A DNA stretch of 7,420 nt from Deinococcus rhizophilus (GCF_030271215.1 NZ_JASNGB010000052.1:7219-14638), one strand, 5' to 3'; shown: positions 1 through 7,296, counted from the stretch's first letter. Program-made: numbers and translations. Notes: generated from the letters alone by a model not told the origin.

Positions 1-363
<363 letters not shown>

Positions 364-366
364 GCC

Positions 367-1104
367 TCAGCGCGAGACGAGAATCTGCACGCTCTGGATC
401 AGGTCAGGCTCGGCGCCGGGGATGGGCACCTCGCCGTTCGGGGTCGCCGTGCGGGTCAGACGCTGCAGGGTGTCCAGTCCGGAAACGACCTGCCCGAACA
501 CCGTGTACCCGCCGCTCAGGAAATCCGCCGGGGCCAGCGTGATGAAAAACTGGCTCCCCTGCGAGTCCAGGCTGGCGGCGCGGGCCATCCCCAGCACCCC
601 CGCGCGGTCGAAGCGCAGGCCGTTCCCGACCTCGGCGCGGAAGCTGTAGCCGGGGCCGCCCGTGCCCCAGCGGGCGCGGAGGGCCGGGTCCGTGCTCTGC
701 GGATCGCCGCCCTGGGCCATGAAGCCCTCGATCACGCGGTGAAAGCGGGTGCCGTCGTAAAAGCGGTTGAGGGCCAGGAACACGAAGTTGTTCACGGCGA
801 CCGGGGCCTGCCGCGCGTACAGCTCCAGCGTGATCGGCCCCTTGCTGGTGTTCAGCACCGCCTGGTAGGTCCGCGCCGGGTCGGTCACCTGGGCGGCGGA
901 AGCAAAGCCCGTGACGCGGCCAGCGCCCAGCGGCTGAACCGGGACGAAGGTCGGGGCCGTGGGAGGGGCCACAGGAGCGGGAGCCGGAGCCGTGGGCTGT
1001 GGTGCGGAGGCTTGCGGCTGGGTGGCGGGCGCACACGCCATCAGGCCGAGGCTCAGGGAGGCGAGCAAGGCGGGCGCCGCACGGCGGAAGGCAGGTGAAG
1101 GCAT
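367..1104 (-). CDS. Cyclophilin-type peptidyl-prolyl cis-trans isomerase, lipoprotein
   Basis: A 245-residue protein. Residues 1-24 form a lipoprotein signal: RR-containing n-region, hydrophobic h-region and lipobox LMAC with Cys24 as the probable lipidated residue. Residues 25-57 are a Pro/Ala/Gln linker, probably holding the enzyme off the membrane. Residues about 77-245 are a cyclophilin domain that catalyses cis-trans isomerisation of X-Pro bonds and helps exported proteins fold. Active-site residues seen are Arg123 and Phe128 in FHRVIEGFMAQGGD, Gln131, and Phe187 in GSQFFITL. Human cyclophilin A has Trp121 and His126, which here are Phe195 and Tyr200, a pattern typical of bacterial, cyclosporin-insensitive cyclophilins. 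The start at 1104 is chosen because the signal peptide begins there. The gene lies 53 bp downstream of the Lrp-type regulator on the same strand, but a -10-like hexamer 6 bases before its ATG suggests its own promoter. Confidence 0.95.
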   Translation of the reverse strand: MPSPAFRRAAPALLASLSLGLMACAPATQPQASAPQPTAPAPAPVAPPTAPTFVPVQPLGAGRVTGFASAAQVTDPARTYQAVLNTSKGPITLELYARQAPVAVNNFVFLALNRFYDGTRFHRVIEGFMAQGGDPQSTDPALRARWGTGGPGYSFRAEVGNGLRFDRAGVLGMARAASLDSQGSQFFITLAPADFLSGGYTVFGQVVSGLDTLQRLTRTATPNGEVPIPGAEPDLIQSVQILVSR

Positions 1105-1110
1105 GGGCGC

Positions 1111-1116
1111 AGTATG
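1111..1116 (-). promoter_or_regulatory. Candidate -10 element of the isomerase gene (leaderless type)
   Basis: On the minus strand CATACT is followed by GCGCCC and then the ATG at 1104. It matches four of six TATAAT positions. A transcript starting about 7 bases downstream would begin at or near the A of the start codon. No Shine-Dalgarno sequence sits at the usual spacing; the purine run GGAGAAGG is about 17 bases away. No good -35 hexamer is visible. Confidence 0.4.
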
Positions 1117-1157
1117 TCAGAGCCTTCTCCCGGAGCCCTCCCCGGTGAGCCGCTGTC

Positions 1158-1628
1158 CTACTCCACCGCCAGCCCCGTCGTGTACTTCTCCCCCTTCACC
1201 ACGATGGTGCTCGCCGTGTTCCGCACCCCCGGAATGGCCGCGAGCACGTCCACCAGAAAGGTCTGGTAGGCGTCGAGGTCGGGCACGACCACCTTGAGCA
1301 GGTAGTCGGTGTCGCCCAGGCAGAGGTAGCACTCCAGCACCTCGGGCCGCCCGCGCATCCGCTCGGCAAAGGTCTCGAAGCCCTGCTTGGTCTGCTTGTC
1401 CAGCGTGACCCGCACGAAGACCATCAGGTCGCGCCCGACCCGTTTGGGGTCCAGCAGGGCCACGTAGCGGCTGATGATGCCCTCCTCCTCCAGCCGCCGC
1501 ACCCGCCGCAGGGTCGGCGCCGGAGTCAGGCCGATCTCATCGGCGAGTTCGGTGTTGGGAATGCGGGCGTCGCGCTGGAGGATGGTCAGAATCCGGCGGT
1601 CGGTGGCATCGAGATCCGGCTTTGACAT
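1158..1628 (-). CDS. Lrp/AsnC-family transcriptional regulator (probable regulator of ald)
   Basis: A 156-residue protein of normal family length. Residues about 5-54 form the N-terminal winged helix-turn-helix: LDATDRRILTILQRDARIP begins the domain, and ELADEIGLTPAPTLRRVRRLEEEG contains the HTH and recognition helix. Residues about 66-150 form the RAM domain, which binds amino-acid effectors and drives oligomerisation; CLGDTDYLLKV (residues 103-113) matches the ligand-pocket loop of the family. Members bind as dimers or octamers to about 15-bp palindromes and sense amino acids. An upstream in-frame start at 1700 was rejected: it adds 24 residues unlike the family and would place coding sequence over the promoter region. 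ATG 1628 gives the conserved N-terminus. Being divergent from alanine dehydrogenase, it most likely regulates ald and itself, as AldR-type Lrp proteins do in other bacteria. The target is inference; the family is clear. Confidence 0.95.
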   Translation of the reverse strand: MSKPDLDATDRRILTILQRDARIPNTELADEIGLTPAPTLRRVRRLEEEGIISRYVALLDPKRVGRDLMVFVRVTLDKQTKQGFETFAERMRGRPEVLECYLCLGDTDYLLKVVVPDLDAYQTFLVDVLAAIPGVRNTASTIVVKGEKYTTGLAVE

Positions 1629-1638
1629 GAATGGGCAC

Positions 1639-1644
1639 AGGATA
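1639..1644 (-). promoter_or_regulatory. Candidate -10 element of the Lrp-type regulator
   Basis: On the minus strand TATCCT lies 10 bases before the ATG at 1628, giving a predicted leader of only a few bases. It matches four of six TATAAT positions and fits the TANNNT pattern. The -35 region expected 17 bases upstream, about 1662-1667, falls inside the inverted repeat at 1655-1669. Confidence 0.45.
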
Positions 1645-1654
1645 GCAGTTCTGA

Positions 1655-1669
1655 CGCAACCCGGTTGCG
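1655..1669. promoter_or_regulatory. Perfect 15-bp inverted repeat, candidate Lrp operator on the regulator side
   Basis: CGCAACC-C-GGTTGCG is a perfect 7-1-7 inverted repeat in the lrp-ald intergenic region. Length and symmetry suit an Lrp/AsnC dimer site. It covers the predicted -35 region of the Lrp-type gene, which would suit autorepression. That this protein binds it is inference from position and symmetry. Confidence 0.5.
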
Positions 1670-1702
1670 CGGATGTGTCTGCAGCGCGGCCTGTGGGCAA
1701 TC

Positions 1703-1719
1703 GGACGCGCGAAGCGTCC
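1703..1719. promoter_or_regulatory. Perfect 6-5-6 inverted repeat, candidate operator on the ald side
   Basis: GGACGC-GCGAA-GCGTCC is a perfect inverted repeat directly upstream of the extended -10 of ald, and it covers the position where the ald -35 would lie. Its centre is 49 bp from that of the other palindrome, close to a whole number of helical turns, so two dimers could sit on similar faces and loop or wrap the DNA. The arms differ in sequence from the first repeat, which weakens the case for one shared regulator. Confidence 0.42.
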
Positions 1720-1728
1720 TGCTAGCAT
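1720..1728 (+). promoter_or_regulatory. Candidate extended -10 promoter element of ald
   Basis: TGCTAGCAT fits the extended -10 form TGnTAnnnT. The region 17 bases upstream (1700-1705) is a poor -35 match, consistent with an extended -10 or activator-dependent promoter. It predicts transcription from about 1735 and a 5' leader of about 59 bases, the only clearly leadered gene in the window. Confidence 0.45.
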
Positions 1729-1784
1729 TGCGCCACTTCAACAGGAATGCAGGCGGGCGGCCCCGGCGGGGTGCGCGGCCCTGC

Positions 1785-1789
1785 GGAGG
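1785..1789 (+). promoter_or_regulatory. Shine-Dalgarno sequence of ald
   Basis: GGAGG lies 4 bases before the ATG at 1794, slightly close but workable. It helps fix the start at 1794 over the longer in-frame possibility beginning at 1665. It contrasts with the other genes here, whose starts lack a good Shine-Dalgarno sequence. Confidence 0.6.
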
Positions 1790-1793
1790 CACT

Positions 1794-2900
<1,107 letters not shown>

Positions 2901-2916
2901 GCCGGAGGCTCGGGGT

Positions 2917-2959
2917 GGGCAGCGGACTCGCGGGCGTATGGGTCCGCTGCCCCCTTTTT
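2917..2959 (+). terminator. Rho-independent terminator of ald
   Basis: A perfect 11-bp stem, GGGCAGCGGAC (2917-2927) with GTCCGCTGCCC (2942-2952), encloses a 14-base loop and is followed by CC and then five T residues at 2955-2959. It begins 16 bases after the ald stop codon. This is the best intrinsic terminator in the window for rightward transcription. Confidence 0.85.
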
Positions 2960-2987
2960 GGCCCTCTCCCCCGTCAAGCGGCATCAT
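2958..2987 (+). promoter_or_regulatory. Candidate promoter of the HMA-CDF transporter
   Basis: TTGGCC (2958-2963) and CATCAT (2982-2987) are separated by 18 bases; each matches four of six consensus positions. The ATG at 2996 is 8 bases after the -10, so the transcript would have almost no leader. The -35 overlaps the last T residues of the ald terminator. Weak motif evidence, supported by position. Confidence 0.35.
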
Positions 2988-2995
2988 TGGGGCTG

Positions 2996-3823
2996 ATGGA
3001 GCCTTCCCCCGTGCCCCTCCCGTCGCCACCCGAGCGCCTGACCTTCCGAGTGCCGGGGATGGACTGCGCCGCCGAGGAACATCTGGTGCGGCTGGGGCTG
3101 GAGGAGCAGCCGGGCGTGACCCACCTCGCCTTCGACCTTCCGGCCCGAACGGTGGTCGTGACCCATCAGGGTGACGCGGCGGCCATCGAGCGGCGGATGG
3201 AGGGCCTGGGCCTCGGCGCGGCACTCGTCGGGCGGGCAGAGGGGCCCGCGACCGGACCAGGGGAGGAGGAGGCTGGGCAGCGCCGACTGCTCGTGACCGT
3301 CCTGCTCATCAACGGGAGCCTCTTTATACTGGAGCTGGGGGCCGGGGTTCTGGCCGGGTCGCTAGGGCTGGTGGCCGACAGCCTCGACATGCTGGCCGAC
3401 GCGCTGGTGTACGGCCTGAGCCTCCTGGCGGTGGGGCGATCAGGGGCGCACAAGAAACGGGTCGCCCGAATCAGCGGCGTCTTGCAGCTAGGTCTGGCGG
3501 TGCTGGGCCTCGTGGAGGTGCTGCGGCGCTTTGCGGGGGCTGGAGAGCCGCCCGACTTCGGCCCCATGATCGGGGTTTCCCTGGTGGCGCTGGCGGGCAA
3601 TGCTGCGTCCCTGCGGGTGCTTCAGCGGGCGCGGAACCCCGAAGCCCACCTGCGGGCCAGCCAGATCTTTACCACCAACGACGTGATCGTGAATATCGGT
3701 GTGATCGTGGCGGGCGGGCTGGTGCTGCTGAGCGGCTCGGCGCTGCCCGATCTGGTGGTGGGCGCGGCCGTGTTCATGCTGGTGGCGAGCGGAGCGTGGC
3801 GCATCCTGCGGCTGGCCCGCTGA
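2996..3823 (+). CDS. HMA-domain CDF-type cation transporter
   Basis: A 275-residue protein in two parts. Residues about 14-80 resemble a heavy-metal-associated domain: the motif GMDCAAEEHLVR (21-32) keeps one Cys and replaces the second Cys of the usual GMDCxxC with Glu, as seen in some Zn/Cd-type HMA domains. After a Gly/Glu-rich linker come six predicted membrane helices at about 98-118, 123-147, 158-177, 190-207, 222-247 and 252-272, matching the cation diffusion facilitator fold that exports divalent metals by proton antiport. Helix 2 has ADSLDMLAD, giving Asp131-x3-Asp135 at the metal site. Helix 5 has FTTND, so the usual His-x3-Asp is Phe225-x3-Asp229. The protein stops right after helix 6, without the usual cytoplasmic C-terminal metal-sensing domain; the N-terminal HMA may replace it. 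ATG 2996 is chosen because an earlier in-frame GTG (2915) would translate through the terminator. Metal specificity is unknown. Confidence 0.85.
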   Translation: MEPSPVPLPSPPERLTFRVPGMDCAAEEHLVRLGLEEQPGVTHLAFDLPARTVVVTHQGDAAAIERRMEGLGLGAALVGRAEGPATGPGEEEAGQRRLLVTVLLINGSLFILELGAGVLAGSLGLVADSLDMLADALVYGLSLLAVGRSGAHKKRVARISGVLQLGLAVLGLVEVLRRFAGAGEPPDFGPMIGVSLVALAGNAASLRVLQRARNPEAHLRASQIFTTNDVIVNIGVIVAGGLVLLSGSALPDLVVGAAVFMLVASGAWRILRLAR

Positions 3824-3827
3824 GGCA

Positions 3828-3842
3828 CCCCGCCCAGCGGGG
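3828..3842 (+). terminator. Short GC hairpin after the transporter, possible weak terminator
   Basis: CCCCGC-CCA-GCGGGG forms a 6-bp stem with a 3-base loop just after the stop at 3821-3823. It lies within two direct copies of GGCACCCCG (3824-3832 and 3841-3849). There is no T-run, only TTCCTCC further on, so intrinsic termination would be inefficient. In such GC-rich DNA a short stem may be chance. Confidence 0.3.
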
Positions 3843-3868
3843 CACCCCGTTCCTCCCTGTCCATGCCG

Positions 3869-3874
3869 TACCCT
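3869..3874 (+). promoter_or_regulatory. Candidate -10 element of the ABC exporter (leaderless type)
   Basis: TACCCT fits TANNNT and is followed by six bases, GGCCCC, and the ATG at 3881. No Shine-Dalgarno sequence is present. This spacing is what a leaderless mRNA would show and supports 3881 rather than the in-frame ATG at 3863, which lies upstream of this hexamer. Confidence 0.45.
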
Positions 3875-3880
3875 GGCCCC

Positions 3881-5716
3881 ATGCTGTCCCGCCGACGCCC
3901 GGCCTCCGCCCCCGCGACTCCTGCCCCGGCGCGTCCCCCGCGCGATCCCCGGCAACTGCGGCGGGTGCTGGCCTACGCGCGGCCCTACCGGACGCTGCTG
4001 ATTCTCGGGTTGATCGCCACCCTGATTTCCAGCGGGCTGAACCTGATCTTCCCGCTGCTGTTCGGACGGCTGATCGACGCCTCCTTCCTGCGGGTGGGAT
4101 CGACCGATACCGGGCCACTCGACCGCACGGTGCTCGCGCTGCTGGGCATCTTCGCGCTGTCCTCGCTGTTCGGGGCCGCGCAGTCGTACCTGCTCGCCAA
4201 GGTGGGGGCGGGGGTGGTCGCCGACCTGCGCCGACACCTCTTCTCGCACCTGATGACGCTCTCGCCGCGCTTTTTCGCCGAGCACCGCACCGGCGAACTC
4301 ACCAGCCGACTCACGGCGGACGTGGGCACGGTGCAGGCGGTCACGAGCACCGCGCTCGCGCAGGCGGCGGCGCTGAGCTTCAACATCGTGGGGTCGACGA
4401 CCCTGCTGGTGGTCACCAGTCCCCGGCTGAGCCTGCTCACGCTGGCGGTGATTCCGCTGGTGATCGGCACGGCGATCGTGATCGGGCGGCGCATCCGGGT
4501 GGTCAGCCGCGAGGTGCAGGACCGGGTCGCCGAGGCCAACGCCAGTGCCGAGGAAGCGATCAGCGGGGTCCGGGTGGTTCAGAGCTTCACCGCCGAGGAC
4601 ACCGAGCGCGGGCGCTACGGACAGGGCGTGCTCGCGTCCTTCCTGGCCTCGCTGCGGCGGGCGCGGCTGCAGGCGCTGATGGGCGGCGTGATGAGCTTCC
4701 TGACCTTCGCCTCGCTCGCGGTGGTGCTGTGGTACGGCGGGCGGCTGGTGATGGGCGGCGACCTCAGCCCCGGCGGACTCGTGACTTTCCTGATCTATGC
4801 CCTGCAGGTCGGGGCCACGGTCGCGGCACTGTCCGGCCTGTTCAGCCAGTTTCAAGAGGCGCTGGGGGCCTCGGGGCGCATCTTCGAGCTGCTCGACGAG
4901 CGCAGCGACCTGCCCGAACCTGCCCGCCCGCTGCCGCTGCCCCGCGCCCAGGGCCGGGTGAGCTTCGAGGGGGTGGGGTTCAGTTACGGCGACTCGGCGG
5001 TGCTGCACGACCTGAGCTTCGACGTGCCCGCCGGACAGGTGGTGGCGCTGGTGGGGCCCAGCGGGGCGGGCAAGACCACGCTGGTGAGCCTGATTCCGCG
5101 CTTCTGGGACGTGACGGACGGAAGGTTGCGGGTGGACGGCGAGGACGTGCGGGCCTACGCGCTGGCCGACCTGCGGGCGCAGGTGGGGCTGGTGCCGCAG
5201 GAGACGCTGCTCTTTTCCGGGTCCATCGAGGAGAACATCCGCTACGGCCGGCCCGACGCCGATCCCCACGAGGTCGAGGCCGCCGCCCGCGCCGCGAACG
5301 CGCACGGCTTTATCACGGCGCTGCCGCAGGGGTACGCCACCGTGGTGGGCGAGCGGGGCGTGCGCCTGAGCGGAGGCCAGCGCCAGCGGGTCGCCATCGC
5401 CCGCGCCCTGCTCAAAGACCCGCGCATCCTGATTCTCGACGAGGCCACCTCCGCCCTCGACAACGAGTCCGAGGCGCTGGTGCAGCAGGCCCTGGAAACG
5501 CTGATGCGGGGCCGCACCACCTTCGTGATCGCCCACCGCCTCTCCACGGTCCGCAACGCCGACCGCATCCTGGTGATGGAGGGGGGCCGGATCGTGCAGG
5601 ACGGAAGCCACGGGGAACTGATGGCGGCGGGCGGCCTGTACCGCGACCTGTACGAACTCCAGTTCCGCCGGGAGCAGGAGGAGCGGGCCGAACTGGTGCC
5701 TGGCGTGGGCGGCTAG
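3881..5716 (+). CDS. ABC transporter half-exporter, fused permease and ATPase (MsbA/BmrA-like)
   Basis: A 611-residue type IV ABC half-transporter expected to act as a dimer in the cytoplasmic membrane, exporting a lipid, peptide or drug. A Pro/Ala/Arg-rich tail (1-25) precedes six predicted membrane helices at about 38-62, 83-107, 157-178, 181-202, 266-286 and 296-318. The nucleotide-binding domain spans about 358-600: Walker A GPSGAGKTT (392-400, Lys398), Q-loop Gln440, signature LSGGQ (496-500), Walker B ILILDE with Asp520 and catalytic Glu521, D-loop SALD (524-527) and H-loop His552 in IAHRLS. All ATPase motifs are intact. An ATG 18 bases upstream is in frame but less likely, given the -10-like hexamer between the two. 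No partner half-transporter gene adjoins it, favouring a homodimer. The substrate cannot be read from sequence. Its TAG overlaps the stop of the convergent Uma2 gene inside one CTAG. Confidence 0.96.
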   Translation: MLSRRRPASAPATPAPARPPRDPRQLRRVLAYARPYRTLLILGLIATLISSGLNLIFPLLFGRLIDASFLRVGSTDTGPLDRTVLALLGIFALSSLFGAAQSYLLAKVGAGVVADLRRHLFSHLMTLSPRFFAEHRTGELTSRLTADVGTVQAVTSTALAQAAALSFNIVGSTTLLVVTSPRLSLLTLAVIPLVIGTAIVIGRRIRVVSREVQDRVAEANASAEEAISGVRVVQSFTAEDTERGRYGQGVLASFLASLRRARLQALMGGVMSFLTFASLAVVLWYGGRLVMGGDLSPGGLVTFLIYALQVGATVAALSGLFSQFQEALGASGRIFELLDERSDLPEPARPLPLPRAQGRVSFEGVGFSYGDSAVLHDLSFDVPAGQVVALVGPSGAGKTTLVSLIPRFWDVTDGRLRVDGEDVRAYALADLRAQVGLVPQETLLFSGSIEENIRYGRPDADPHEVEAAARAANAHGFITALPQGYATVVGERGVRLSGGQRQRVAIARALLKDPRILILDEATSALDNESEALVQQALETLMRGRTTFVIAHRLSTVRNADRILVMEGGRIVQDGSHGELMAAGGLYRDLYELQFRREQEERAELVPGVGG

Positions 5717-6312
5717 CGCCCCAGGCCGGGCACGCCCGCGTAGATGTCGTCCAGGGTCAGGGTGGTGTTCAGGCACGGAATGACGACCTCGCCCGTGCCG
5801 GACAGTTCCCGGTCGGTCCAGGTTTCCCCGTCACGCGAGAGCACCCGCACCAGCCGCCGGGTCGGGTCCACGATCAGGTAGGTCTGGAGGCTGGGGAGGG
5901 TGGTGTACGTCACCAGCTTGGTGGTGCGGTCGGTGTGCCGGGTGGCTGGGCTCAGGACTTCCACCAGCAGGCAGGGCTCGCGGACGCTGGTGGCCTCGCT
6001 TGTGATGGGTTCGCAGGTGACGACCACGTCCGGATAGAAGTAGGCCCGCTGCCCGGCGGAGGGCGTGACATAGACGCGCATGTCGGCCGAAAACACCTTG
6101 CAGCCACTGTCCCGCGACCGAAGAAGCAGGGCCGCGCCGATATTGAGCGTCACGGCCCCATGTCCCGCACTTGCCCCCGCCTGCGCCACCGTCGCGCCGT
6201 GCAGCGGGTACACGTACCCCCCGAAGAATTCCCGCTTGACCGGGCTTTCCGGCTCGGTCCGCAGGTATTCCTCTTCCGTCATCTCCCAGAAGGTCGGCGC
6301 GGGGTCACTCAT
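5713..6312 (-). CDS. Uma2-family (DUF820) putative PD-(D/E)XK endonuclease
   Basis: A 199-residue protein, typical for the Uma2/DUF820 family, which has a PD-(D/E)XK nuclease fold and is greatly expanded in cyanobacteria and Deinococcus. Visible motifs, in order: WEMTEEEYLRTEPES at the N-terminus; ADMRVYVTP (76-84); YFYPDVVVTCEP with the probable metal-binding Asp95; LLVEVLSPAT with Glu118; then DRTTKLVTY with Lys132, and YLIVDP (145-150). The acidic and lysine positions expected for the nuclease site are kept, so the protein may be active. In most hosts the biological role is unknown; proposals include restriction or element-associated nuclease activity. Here it has no methylase, transposase or toxin-antitoxin partner beside it. 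It is divergent from the aldo/keto reductase with 18 bp between starts, and its start at 6312 lies 6 bases after the -10-like TACCAT. The C-terminus overlaps the ABC gene by 4 bp. Confidence 0.9.
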   Translation of the reverse strand: MSDPAPTFWEMTEEEYLRTEPESPVKREFFGGYVYPLHGATVAQAGASAGHGAVTLNIGAALLLRSRDSGCKVFSADMRVYVTPSAGQRAYFYPDVVVTCEPITSEATSVREPCLLVEVLSPATRHTDRTTKLVTYTTLPSLQTYLIVDPTRRLVRVLSRDGETWTDRELSGTGEVVIPCLNTTLTLDDIYAGVPGLGR

Positions 6313-6313
6313 G

Positions 6314-6328
6314 GGCGTATGGTACGCC
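6314..6328. promoter_or_regulatory. Divergent palindromic promoter core shared by Uma2 and aldo/keto reductase genes
   Basis: The 18 bases between the two ATGs contain GGCGTA-TGG-TACGCC, a perfect 6-3-6 inverted repeat. Its centre holds TATGGT (6318-6323), 7 bases before the reductase ATG, and on the other strand TACCAT (6324-6319), 6 bases before the Uma2 ATG. Both fit TANNNT. The two -10 hexamers overlap by five bases, so polymerase could serve only one gene at a time, and both mRNAs would be leaderless. The -35 regions would lie inside the opposite coding sequences; neither is a good match. Confidence 0.5.
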
Positions 6329-6330
6329 GC

Positions 6331-7212
6331 ATGAGGCAGCGCGAATTCGGCAACACCGGCCTGCGGGTCAGCGTCCTGGGGCTGGGGGCGGGACAGGTCG
6401 GCGCGGAGAGCCTGGACGACCGCGAGGCCGGGCGCCTGCTGAACCGCGCCCTCGACCTCGGGGTCACCCTGATCGACACGGCGCGGGGGTACGGTCTCAG
6501 TGAGGAGCGCATCGGGCGGCACCTCGCCGGGCGGCGGGACGGGTTCGTCCTGAGCACCAAGGGCGGGTACGGGGTGGAGGGCATGGACGACTGGACGCCG
6601 GGAGCCATCCGCCACGGCATCGAGCGGGCGCTGCGGACGATGCGGACCGACCGGATCGACCTCTTCCACCTGCACTCGTGTCCACCCGACACCCTGCGCC
6701 GGGACGACCTGCTGGCCGAACTTGACCGGGCGCGGGAGGCCGGGCTGATCCGGGTCGCGGCCTACAGCGGCGAGAACGGGGCGCTGGCGTGGGCGGCCGA
6801 GTCCGGACGCTTCGGCAGCCTGGAGACGAGCGTGAACGTGGCCGACCAGTGGAGCCTGCACCACGTCCTGCCGGGCGCGGCCGCGCGGGGCCTGGGCGTG
6901 ATCGCCAAGCGGCCCATCGCCAACGCCGCGTGGCAGTTTTCCCGGCGCCCGGTGGGCCAGTACGCCGAGGTCTACTGGGAGCGTTTGCAGGCGCTGAATC
7001 TTGACCCCGGCGGGCTGGACTGGTCCGAGTTCGCCCTGCGCTTCTCGGCCTTCGCTCCTGGCGTGAGCAGCGCCATCGTGGGCACGGCGCGGGTGGAGAA
7101 TCTGGAGCGTAATGCGGCCACCGTCGAGCGGGGACCGCTGCCCGCCGGGGTGCTGGCACAGGTCGAGGCGGCGTGGGCACAGCAGGGCGGGGGGTGGGGC
7201 GGGGAGGTCTAG
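6331..7212 (+). CDS. Aldo/keto reductase family oxidoreductase
   Basis: A 293-residue cytoplasmic TIM-barrel enzyme, probably reducing an aldehyde or ketone with NADPH. The catalytic tetrad is complete: Asp49 in LIDTARGYG, Tyr54, Lys77 in LSTKGG, and His115 in DLFHLHS after Asp110. The N-terminus MRQREFGNTGLRVSVLGLG is typical of the YghZ/Tas-like branch of the superfamily. The C-terminal cofactor loop SAIVGTARVENLERN (247-261) matches the segment that binds the NADP 2'-phosphate and adenine. AKRWP-type strand residues appear as IAKRPIANAAW (191-201). The physiological substrate is not evident. The start at 6331 gives the conserved N-terminus and lies 7 bases from a -10-like hexamer with no Shine-Dalgarno sequence. 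The TAG stop at 7210-7212 is formed at the very edge of the 163-bp repeat element. Confidence 0.95.
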   Translation: MRQREFGNTGLRVSVLGLGAGQVGAESLDDREAGRLLNRALDLGVTLIDTARGYGLSEERIGRHLAGRRDGFVLSTKGGYGVEGMDDWTPGAIRHGIERALRTMRTDRIDLFHLHSCPPDTLRRDDLLAELDRAREAGLIRVAAYSGENGALAWAAESGRFGSLETSVNVADQWSLHHVLPGAAARGLGVIAKRPIANAAWQFSRRPVGQYAEVYWERLQALNLDPGGLDWSEFALRFSAFAPGVSSAIVGTARVENLERNAATVERGPLPAGVLAQVEAAWAQQGGGWGGEV

Positions 7213-7226
7213 AGCATTTGCCATAA

Positions 7227-7249
7227 GAATGCGGTGGGTTTCCGCATTC
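7227..7249. repeat. Left hairpin of the repeat element
   Basis: GAATGCGG (7227-7234) and CCGCATTC (7242-7249) form a perfect 8-bp stem with a 7-base loop TGGGTTT. It lies 14 bases after the reductase stop. There is no T-run after it on either strand, so it is not a classic terminator, though it could protect the 3' end of the reductase mRNA. Confidence 0.6.
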
Positions 7250-7296
7250 GTTGGCCGAGCGGACTTGCAAAGCTGCGCAGCAGAGCGAGCGAATTT

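Noticed and set aside
1629..1700. Longer start for the Lrp-type regulator
   Set aside because: The added 24 residues are not family-like and cover the -10 and the inverted repeat; ATG 1628 gives the normal length.
1665..1793. Longer ald start that would add 43 residues
   Set aside because: The extension is unlike any alanine dehydrogenase, crosses the promoter and palindrome region, and ATG 1794 has GGAGG plus the conserved N-terminus.
2915..2995. Longer start (GTG 2915) for the HMA-CDF protein
   Set aside because: It would translate through the ald terminator hairpin and T-run, and has no Shine-Dalgarno sequence.
3488..5776. A 762-codon minus-strand open frame antisense to the ABC exporter
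   Set aside because: The His/Gln/Arg/Pro-rich translation has no recognisable domain and lies opposite a gene with complete ABC motifs.
3796..7212. A 1138-codon plus-strand open frame spanning the ABC gene, the Uma2 antisense region and the reductase
   Set aside because: It is out of frame with the ABC gene and low-complexity (Arg, Gly, Ala, Pro) until it enters the real reductase frame at 6331. Long stop-free shadow frames are expected in such GC-rich DNA.
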